Below are positions 6,981 through 11,547 of a stretch of DNA of 11,547 bases, piece after piece. The position numbers and the translations under genes are program-made. The notes under the pieces were generated by a model, which worked only from the letters and a program-made list of their open reading frames with translations, did not search any database and was not told the origin of the DNA. The first letter of the stretch is position 1. Each line of letters starts with the position of its first letter. Source of the DNA: Gammaproteobacteria bacterium (lineage in GTDB: Bacteria; Pseudomonadota; Gammaproteobacteria; Arenicellales; Poriferihabitantaceae); contig VXPI01000394.1 in NCBI GenBank assembly GCA_009839585.1, positions 211 to 11,757 of the forward strand, written 5' to 3'.

Positions 6981-7673
6981 CTACCGGCTGATCAGTTCCC
7001 GGACAAACGGAACAGTAATCTTGCGGTGGCTCCTCAGTGACTCGCTACCAAGGCGATCAAGAAGGTCAAACAAATCCCCGACCTGCCGGCTGTAGTTGAT
7101 CAAGACATAGTTAAGCGCAGGCTCACCGAGCACAAACCCTTTCTGTATGGCACGGGATCGAAGTGCCTCTTTTTTCTCTTCATCGCTTAACGGACATATA
7201 GGGAACACTCCGCCACTGTAGAGCCTTGATTCCAGATCCTCCAGGGTGAGGCCGATTTCAGTTAACCGGCAGTTTCCCGATACCAGTAGACGGCCTTTCC
7301 CCGCCTGTAACAGCTGATAGGAATGAAAAAGGGCTTCCTGCATATCTCCACCCAGTTCAATGCTGTCCAGATCATCAATGCAGACCAGCGAATCCGGATC
7401 AGATATTGCAGCGATATTGTTTTCACTGTTTAGCCCCTCCAGAGAGCAGTAAATACTGGCCAGGCCCAGTCGCTGGTTTTCGACAGAGCAGGCGTGCAGC
7501 AAATGGGTTTTTCCGCTACCGGGCTGCCCCCAGACATACATCACCCTGGATTGTCTGGCTCCCGAGACAAACTCCCTTAATTCCGCAATCAGTACCCGGT
7601 TTGCATGGCCTGCAAAATTATCAAGGGAGAAAATTTCCCTCTCATCCATGGGAATTACGGTTTGTCGGTTCAT
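6981..7673 (-). CDS. hda: DnaA regulatory inactivator Hda-like AAA+ protein
   Basis: A 230-residue protein with only the AAA+ part of DnaA, the architecture of Hda. Hda works with the DNA-loaded beta clamp to stimulate ATP hydrolysis by DnaA and prevent re-initiation. Walker A is GQPGSGKT (49-56), better conserved than in E. coli Hda; Walker B is LVCIDD (96-101); sensor 1 region SGN is at 132-134; and the arginine-finger box LESRL holds Arg150. LSDEEKKEALRSRAIQKGF and the C-terminal KITVPFVREL match Hda closely. The DnaA DNA-binding domain is absent. The N-terminus RQTVIPMDE keeps the Gln and Pro of the clamp-binding motif (QLSLPL in E. coli) but is otherwise divergent. Its start codon overlaps the stop of the upstream pgsA-like gene (ATGA), implying translational coupling. 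Confidence 0.9.
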   Translation of the reverse strand: MNRQTVIPMDEREIFSLDNFAGHANRVLIAELREFVSGARQSRVMYVWGQPGSGKTHLLHACSVENQRLGLASIYCSLEGLNSENNIAAISDPDSLVCIDDLDSIELGGDMQEALFHSYQLLQAGKGRLLVSGNCRLTEIGLTLEDLESRLYSGGVFPICPLSDEEKKEALRSRAIQKGFVLGEPALNYVLINYSRQVGDLFDLLDRLGSESLRSHRKITVPFVRELISR

Positions 7674-8221
7674 GTATCGGTTTCCATGTCATAGCGAATC
7701 GCCCAGTACCAGACATACTGGATGCCGCTGATCACTGTGGTTGTCAGCACGCCTGCAATCAATACGATAATCAAGGCAGAGACATGGAATAACTCTGATT
7801 GCTGGACCAATACGGCAACCACCAGGCAAATCTGCATGAAAGTGTTGAGCTTGCTCGTATAACTCGGATTCATCGGCACATCACGCTCCATGTTCACCAG
7901 AATCAGGTAACCTACAATAATTACGATATCCCGGAACATCACCACCACCAGCAGCCAGAAGGGAATATCACCCAGCAGTGCCAGCATGGTGTATGCACTG
8001 GCGATCAGCAGCTTGTCGGCAATCGGATCCAGCATGGATCCGAACGGCGTGACACAATTGAACCGTTTGGCGATAAATCCGTCGAGCCCATCGGTAATCC
8101 CGGCGGCGAGAAAAATCCAGAGCGCGGCCTCATACTGTCTTTCATACAACAATAGAACCAGTACCGGGCAGGCGAGAATGCGAAGCAGGGTAAGAAGATT
8201 CGGTATCTGGGTAAACAGCAT
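7670..8221 (-). CDS. CDP-alcohol phosphatidyltransferase family protein, PgsA-like
   Basis: A 183-residue integral membrane enzyme of the CDP-alcohol phosphatidyltransferase family, whose members displace CMP from CDP-diacylglycerol with an alcohol to make phospholipid head groups. The signature is complete: Asp44, Asp47-Gly48, Ala51-Lys52, Gly61, Asp65 and Asp69 (DGLDGFIAKR then GSMLDPIADK), with Lys in place of the Arg of the textbook AR pair. About five or six hydrophobic segments are visible, including 11-26, 33-43, 70-84, 87-107 and the C-terminal third. The N-terminus QIPNLLTLLRILACPVLVLLL and overall length are like PgsA (glycerol-3-phosphate acceptor, giving phosphatidylglycerol phosphate). 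Small PgsA paralogues exist in gammaproteobacteria, so the acceptor is not certain. It heads a two-gene unit with hda and diverges from purM. Confidence 0.9.
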   Translation of the reverse strand: MLFTQIPNLLTLLRILACPVLVLLLYERQYEAALWIFLAAGITDGLDGFIAKRFNCVTPFGSMLDPIADKLLIASAYTMLALLGDIPFWLLVVVMFRDIVIIVGYLILVNMERDVPMNPSYTSKLNTFMQICLVVAVLVQQSELFHVSALIIVLIAGVLTTTVISGIQYVWYWAIRYDMETDT

Positions 8222-8342
8222 CGTTCTTACTCGGTCAGGTTGTTCCTGGTCTTTTCAGGAGGAGTTCTGGCAAACACGATTGACTAGCGATTCTGGGCAG
8301 TTGCAACGAGTCTCAACGAAAAAGCCATGGCGAGAGAGCATT

Positions 8343-8355
8343 TGCCTGTCAGGCA
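8343..8355. repeat. 13-bp palindrome upstream of purM promoter
   Basis: TGCCTG (8343-8348) and CAGGCA (8350-8355) are exact reverse complements around one base. It lies about 25-40 bp upstream of the expected -35 position of the purM promoter, a place where an activator could bind. As RNA it would form only a short stem. Confidence 0.35.
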
Positions 8356-8401
8356 GTCTTTCTAATCATTGTGATCGCCCTTCAGTCAGTTCAAATTATA
8401 T

Positions 8402-8407
8402 TATAAT
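8402..8407 (+). promoter_or_regulatory. Candidate -10 of the purM promoter
   Basis: A perfect TATAAT preceded by AT-rich sequence. The best-spaced -35 (CCTTCA, 8379-8384, 17 bp away) is poor, so an activator may be needed. Transcription would start near 8414 and give a leader of about 60 bases. Confidence 0.4.
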
Positions 8408-8474
8408 CGTTCGGTACACATCCCTTTTCTACGTCTCCGGTTCGCTCGATTCGAGGCGATGCTTTCCGTTTCCT

Positions 8475-9530
8475 ATGACTCAAAACGTTGATGATTGCCA
8501 TGACCGATCTCTGAGTTATCGGGATAGTGGTGTTGACATTGAACTCGGCCGACAACTTGTAGAGACCATCAAGCCTCTGGCCAGAGAGACCAATCGTCCA
8601 GGAGTCATGCATGGCATTGGCGGATTTGGCGCCTTGTTTGAGTTGCCCCTGTATCAATATACCAGCCCGGTACTGGTCTCCGGGACGGACGGTGTTGGCA
8701 CAAAGCTCAGGCTCGCGAGCATGTTGAACCATCATGATTCGATCGGCATTGATCTGGTTGCGATGTGTGTTAACGATATCCTGACCTCAGGTGCTGAACC
8801 CCTGTATTTCATGGACTATTTCGCGACCGGCAAACTTGACGTGCCGATCGCGGAACAAGTGATACGGGGCATTGTGGAAGGATGCAAGATCGCAGGATGT
8901 GCCCTGGCTGGCGGTGAAACTGCAGAGATGCCCGGCATGTATCAGGTTGGCGATTACGATCTTGCCGGTTTTGCGGTTGGAGTTGTTGAAAAACATCGTA
9001 TCATCAATCCGGAACAGGTCCAGTCCGGAGACGTTATCATCGGCCTTGAGTCTTCAGGTCCGCATTCAAACGGGTATTCCCTGATTCGCAAATTGATTGA
9101 CGAGAAGTCCGTGGACCTGGAGCAGCCGCTGGAAGGACTGACGATTTCAGAAAGGTTGATGGCACCGACCAGAATCTATGTGAAGCCTGTTTTGAGCCTG
9201 CTTGAGCGATGTGAGGTTGCGGCCATTGCGCATATCACGGGTGGAGGAATGACTGAGAATATGCCGAGAGCACTGCCCGATGGCTTGTGCGCGGAAATTT
9301 CACGATCGGCATGGCATGTACCTCGCCTATTCCAGTGGATTCAAGAGACGGGAAACATTGATTCCGACGAGATGCTTCGCACGTTCAATTGCGGAATCGG
9401 AATGGTTGTTTGTGTCCGACCGGATGATGTTGCGGCTGCAATGGCCTCCCTCGCTGAATCCGGAGAGAAACCGGTCGCTCTGGGCAATATTGTCGAATCG
9501 GATGATTGTTCATTTCGGATTACTGATTGA
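8475..9530 (+). CDS. purM: Phosphoribosylformylglycinamidine cyclo-ligase
   Basis: A complete 351-residue PurM (AIR synthetase), which closes formylglycinamidine ribonucleotide to aminoimidazole ribotide with ATP, the fifth step of purine synthesis. The N-terminal SYRDSGVDIELGRQLV is the standard PurM start. VLVSGTDGVGTKLRLA (66-81) is the ATP-binding glycine-rich loop, GIDLVAMCVNDILTSGAEPLYFMDYFATG follows, GCALAGGETAEMPGMY is at 141-156, and GLESSGPHSNGYSL and HITGGGMTENMPRALP complete the family pattern. The frame is open well upstream, but the ATG at 8475 gives a protein of normal length (E. coli 345) and the upstream translation is unrelated to PurM. No Shine-Dalgarno sequence is visible. 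purN follows after 9 bp, a common arrangement. Confidence 0.97.
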   Translation: MTQNVDDCHDRSLSYRDSGVDIELGRQLVETIKPLARETNRPGVMHGIGGFGALFELPLYQYTSPVLVSGTDGVGTKLRLASMLNHHDSIGIDLVAMCVNDILTSGAEPLYFMDYFATGKLDVPIAEQVIRGIVEGCKIAGCALAGGETAEMPGMYQVGDYDLAGFAVGVVEKHRIINPEQVQSGDVIIGLESSGPHSNGYSLIRKLIDEKSVDLEQPLEGLTISERLMAPTRIYVKPVLSLLERCEVAAIAHITGGGMTENMPRALPDGLCAEISRSAWHVPRLFQWIQETGNIDSDEMLRTFNCGIGMVVCVRPDDVAAAMASLAESGEKPVALGNIVESDDCSFRITD

Positions 9531-9539
9531 TCTTCATCA

Positions 9540-10139
9540 ATGCTTCCATCCATTGTTGTTCTGGCCTCGGGCAGTGGTTCAAACCTGCAGTCGATTATCA
9601 AGCATGTAGACCGGGGACATATCAGAGCCGAGATCGCAGCGGTCATCAGCAACAATCCCGATGCCATGGCTCTCGTGCGTGCCCAGGCAGCCGGTATTGA
9701 TTCTGTCTTGATCCGACAATCTGACCATGCATCAAGAGAGGCATGGGAACTCGCCTTGAGGGAGAGGGTATCGAAATACAAGCCCGCATTGGTTGTGCTG
9801 GCAGGGTTTATGCGGATATTGAGTGAACAGTTTATTGCCCATTTCGAAAAACGAATTATGAATATTCATCCATCGTTACTGCCTGCCTATCGAGGGATTA
9901 ATACTCATCAGCGGGTGCTTGATGCCGGGGACTCCGAGCATGGTGCAACCGTTCATTTCGTGACTCCGAAACTCGATGATGGCCCCATCATCATACAAGG
10001 CAGAGTGCAGGTCTGTTCCGGAGACGATGCCGAGGAGCTTGCCCACCGGGTTCTTGAGCAGGAACATATCATCTACCCCGAGGCAATCAGGCAGTTTATC
10101 GAGGGAGAAATCAGTTTCGATAATCCAGGATGCCGGTAA
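9540..10139 (+). CDS. purN: Phosphoribosylglycinamide formyltransferase (GAR transformylase)
   Basis: A complete 199-residue PurN, which uses 10-formyltetrahydrofolate to formylate GAR, the third step of purine synthesis. LASGSGSNLQSII (8-20) binds the GAR phosphate. The catalytic triad is present: Asn108 and His110 in MNIHPSLLPAYRG, and Asp146 in TPKLDDGPI, equivalent to Asn106, His108 and Asp144 in E. coli. The folate-site loop THQRVLDAGDSEHGATVHFV is normal. The ATG at 9540 sits 9 bp behind the purM stop and places the first beta strand at residues 4-9, the usual position. It overlaps the start of the DUF3108 gene by 10 bp if that gene starts at 10130. Confidence 0.97.
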   Translation: MLPSIVVLASGSGSNLQSIIKHVDRGHIRAEIAAVISNNPDAMALVRAQAAGIDSVLIRQSDHASREAWELALRERVSKYKPALVVLAGFMRILSEQFIAHFEKRIMNIHPSLLPAYRGINTHQRVLDAGDSEHGATVHFVTPKLDDGPIIIQGRVQVCSGDDAEELAHRVLEQEHIIYPEAIRQFIEGEISFDNPGCR

Positions 10140-10879
10140 GGAATATGAGAGGAAAAACCCTCACCCTGCTGATCGTGTTGCTGGCTTCGGGTTTGTCGAT
10201 CCCGGCTTTTTCCGGGGATTCGCATAACCGTGCCTTTCAGGCGATGCTCGAGCGCGAAGTTTTTACCTATACGGTAACTTATGGCAACAATACTCCAATT
10301 GGCGAGCTAGAAGTCAATGTGTCCAGTCAAGGGAATGCAGTGCTGGTTATCTCCAGCCTCAAGATCAGCAATGCACTGGCGCGGCTGTTTCTGGATGAAT
10401 ACATTATCCGGAACCGGTTCCATATGGACCACGGACAACTGGTTCTGGTCAGCGGGGAGGCAAGCAATCTGGGGAGTTCGGAGATTGTTTCCAGTTACGT
10501 GATTGACCGGGAGAAAGGGGTTATTCAATACCCGGGGCAAGAGAGCATAACGATTCCGGCTGACGTGAAATTCGACACTCTGGATTTTCCGATCGTAATG
10601 TCGACAGCCGACCCTGAATCGCTTGCGGGAACAAGCGTACTGATTGTGGGTCACACGAAAGCCAGCCTGTACCATTATGAAGCCCCCCAGGAAGAGACGA
10701 TCACCTTGCAGGGGAAGCAATACGATGCCTTGAAAGTGACTCGAAACAAATCTGGCGAGAGTGGGCGTCAGGTTAGCGTATGGCTGACGAACGATGCAAA
10801 ACGTATTCCGCTCAGGATTGTAAGCTCAAAGCGGGGCATGGATTCTATATTTGAGATCAAGGAGCCGCCTGGCGGATAA
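10130..10879 (+). CDS. DUF3108 domain protein, exported
   Basis: A 249-residue protein of the DUF3108 family, often found beside purN in gammaproteobacteria. A signal peptide is clear: basic PVRNMRGK, a hydrophobic core TLTLLIVLLASGLSIPA, and a likely cut after AFS near residue 28. The mature part is rich in beta strands: FTYTVTYGNNTPIGELEVNV is the typical family opening and VSVWLTNDAKRIPLRIV the typical closing, as in proteins that may form a beta-barrel-like or lipocalin-like fold. No enzyme motif is seen and the family function is unknown. The start at 10130 overlaps purN; the ATG at 10145, which has TAAGGA just upstream, is an equally good choice and still keeps the signal peptide. Location is probably periplasm or outer membrane. 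Confidence 0.85.
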   Translation: MPVRNMRGKTLTLLIVLLASGLSIPAFSGDSHNRAFQAMLEREVFTYTVTYGNNTPIGELEVNVSSQGNAVLVISSLKISNALARLFLDEYIIRNRFHMDHGQLVLVSGEASNLGSSEIVSSYVIDREKGVIQYPGQESITIPADVKFDTLDFPIVMSTADPESLAGTSVLIVGHTKASLYHYEAPQEETITLQGKQYDALKVTRNKSGESGRQVSVWLTNDAKRIPLRIVSSKRGMDSIFEIKEPPGG

Positions 10880-10886
10880 TTCCGCC
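10871..10886 (+). terminator. GC-rich hairpin spanning the DUF3108 stop codon
   Basis: GGCGGA (10871-10876) pairs perfectly with TCCGCC (10881-10886) around a TAAT loop that contains the stop codon. The stem is compact and stable but no U-tract follows, so it is at best a weak terminator or a 3'-end protecting structure. A separate promoter-like TATAAT for bolA lies 71 bp further on. Confidence 0.3.
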
Positions 10887-10956
10887 CACCCTGTTCATGG
10901 CCGGTCATCACTGGAAGCGACCATCAATGAGGGGAAGCGTTCAAAAGTCCATCCGG

Positions 10957-10962
10957 TATAAT
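10957..10962 (+). promoter_or_regulatory. Candidate -10 of the bolA promoter
   Basis: A perfect TATAAT, 40 bp upstream of the bolA ATG, giving a leader of about 33 bases. No good -35 is found at 16-18 bp. In E. coli bolA is transcribed by sigma S, whose promoters rely mainly on the -10, but the sequence here does not decide the sigma factor. Confidence 0.45.
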
Positions 10963-11001
10963 GTGATCAATTCCAGTTATCCAGTAATCCGGTACCCGCT
11001 T

Positions 11002-11325
11002 ATGGCAACCAATAATCCTGTTGAGACTTCAATGCGAGAGAGTCTAGAAGAATTGCAGCCCATGCATCTTGAGTTGATCAATGAGAGCCATATGCACAAT
11101 GTGCCGGAAGGATCGGAGTCTCATTTCAAGGTTGTGGTTGTTTCTGATCAGTTCAAAAGCCACAACCCGGTGGCTCGGCACCGATTGGTCAACAGTCTTG
11201 TCAAGAGTCAAATTGACGGTCCGGTGCATGCTCTGTCGATCCATGCCATGACGCCGGATGAATGGTTTGAAAAAGGGGGTGATTATCCGGATTCCCCCGT
11301 CTGCCTCGGTGGCAACAAGCTTTAA
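11002..11325 (+). CDS. bolA: BolA family protein
   Basis: A 107-residue BolA protein. These small class II KH-like proteins pair with monothiol glutaredoxins, bind [2Fe-2S] clusters and influence cell shape, envelope and stress responses. LELINESHMHNVPEGSESHFKVVVVSDQF (23-51) is close to E. coli BolA in the same region and unlike IbaG; the RHR at 59-61 and VHALSIHA at 75-82 supply conserved histidines. The C-terminal tail WFEKGGDYPDSPVCLGG also has the BolA form. Starts at 11002 and at 11032 (MRESLEEL) are both possible; the frame is open to 10897 but the extra residues are not BolA-like. No Shine-Dalgarno sequence is seen. It follows DUF3108 after 122 bp with its own -10-like site. Confidence 0.93.
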   Translation: MATNNPVETSMRESLEELQPMHLELINESHMHNVPEGSESHFKVVVVSDQFKSHNPVARHRLVNSLVKSQIDGPVHALSIHAMTPDEWFEKGGDYPDSPVCLGGNKL

Positions 11326-11377
11326 TTTCGTTGTCATGGCCGACCATCCGATCGACCGGTCTTGTCAGGTCACAATC

Positions 11378-11405
11378 ACTGACCATCAAATACTGACCGT
11401 CAAAT
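11378..11405. repeat. Tandem 14-bp direct repeat downstream of bolA
   Basis: ACTGACCATCAAAT (11378-11391) is followed immediately by ACTGACCGTCAAAT (11392-11405), 13 of 14 identical. A further GACCATC lies at 11342-11348. The repeats are non-coding and sit about 140 bp upstream of the gene that starts at 11542, next to a possible -10, TATACC (11412-11417). They look like paired binding sites for a regulator of that gene. Confidence 0.6.
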
Positions 11406-11451
11406 TCAGAATATACCAGTCCGAGCAAGCCTTCTCAATCAGGAAAATACG

Positions 11452-11508
11452 ATGACAGTCGACTTGCAGGCTAACGGGAGTCAGGAAGTTCCTATCGGGG
11501 CTTCCTGA
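11452..11508 (+). CDS. Possible 18-residue leader peptide ORF
   Basis: ATG at 11452 is preceded at ideal distance (7 bases) by AGGA (11441-11444), one of only two good ribosome-binding sites in the window. The ORF encodes MTVDLQANGSQEVPIGAS and stops with TGA at 11506-11508, 33 bp before the next start codon and in the same frame as it. It contains no run of a single amino acid that would suggest classical attenuation. It could be a leader peptide, a remnant of a duplicated gene start, or a chance ORF. Confidence 0.35.
   Translation: MTVDLQANGSQEVPIGAS
11481..11508 (+). promoter_or_regulatory. Hairpin in the leader of the next gene
   Basis: TCAGGAAG (11481-11488) pairs exactly with CTTCCTGA (11501-11508) around a 12-base loop. 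An alternative short stem, AGGAA/TTCCT around one base, is possible at 11483-11493. It overlaps the end of the short leader ORF and lies just before the ribosome-binding site at 11531. No U-tract follows, so translational control is more likely than termination. Confidence 0.4.
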
Positions 11509-11541
11509 AATACATCAAAATACTTCAATCAGGAGCACGTC

Positions 11542-11547
11542 ATGAAC
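11542..11547 (+). CDS. Start of a further gene, cut by the window edge
   Basis: ATGAAC is all that is visible. It is preceded by AGGAG (11531-11535) with a 6-base spacer, the best ribosome-binding site in the window, which makes this a convincing start codon. Nothing can be said of the product. The tandem repeat, short ORF and hairpin upstream suggest that it is regulated. Confidence 0.55.

Larger units (their letters stand above)
8222..8474. other. Divergent intergenic region, pgsA-like gene and purM
   Basis: This 253-bp gap separates two divergent units. It holds a 13-bp palindrome at 8343-8355 and a consensus TATAAT at 8402-8407 facing purM. CAACGA occurs twice near 8300-8320. A frame continuous with purM stays open through the gap, but the translation there does not resemble PurM. 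I see no purine riboswitch aptamer and no E. coli-type PurR operator. Confidence 0.5.

Noticed and set aside
8369..8390. CRP-like TGTGA upstream of purM
   Set aside because: The second half site does not match TCACA.
7986..8474. Upstream extension of the purM frame to a 514-residue protein
   Set aside because: The extra part is antisense to the pgsA-like gene and intergenic, resembles no domain, and PurM has its normal length from 8475.
11452..11508. Short ORF as a CHRD-domain fragment because of its EVP motif
   Set aside because: Eighteen residues with a three-residue match are too little to support it.
11506..11547. In-frame TGA as a selenocysteine codon joining the short ORF to the next gene
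   Set aside because: The hairpin lies before the TGA rather than just after it as bacterial SECIS elements do, and the second start has its own strong ribosome-binding site.

Overview
This window looks like chromosomal DNA of a gammaproteobacterium. The evidence is the run hda / pgsA-like / purM / purN / DUF3108, a true BolA (not IbaG-type) protein, a GcvA-type LysR regulator and an LpxL/HtrB-type acyltransferase; nothing allows a genus call. I see no rRNA, tRNA, insertion sequence, phage gene or CRISPR array. Apart from one gene-free stretch at the left edge, genes are packed tightly and most are recognisable housekeeping genes.

Layout. 1-644 holds no confident gene but has several inverted repeats and an AT-rich promoter-like region. 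645-1577 (+) is a GcvA-like LysR regulator. It converges on a four-gene minus-strand run (5202 down to 1653): argG, a family-2 glycosyltransferase of the 'rSAM/selenodomain-associated transferase 2' type, a 'transferase 1' type (DUF2064) protein, and an LpxL-like lipid acyltransferase. argF (5376-6287, +) is divergent from argG, so two arginine steps, ornithine to citrulline (ArgF) and citrulline to argininosuccinate (ArgG), flank one 173-bp control region. A WrbA-type quinone reductase follows argF and converges on hda.

hda and the pgsA-like gene (minus strand) overlap by ATGA and diverge from purM-purN-DUF3108 (plus strand). purM and purN make aminoimidazole ribotide and formyl-GAR in purine synthesis. 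A bolA gene follows with its own promoter-like TATAAT. The last 220 bases hold a 14-bp tandem repeat, a short leader-like ORF, a hairpin and the first codons of a further gene cut by the window edge.

The least ordinary parts are: (1) the two glycosyltransferase-family genes of unassigned role sandwiched between argG and a lipid acyltransferase, which suggests an undescribed glycolipid-type pathway; (2) the control region at 11378-11547, with tandem repeats and two copies of a ribosome-binding/start module exactly 90 bp apart; (3) the near absence of good Shine-Dalgarno sequences before the other genes. No novel defence, mobile or RNA-guided system is visible.
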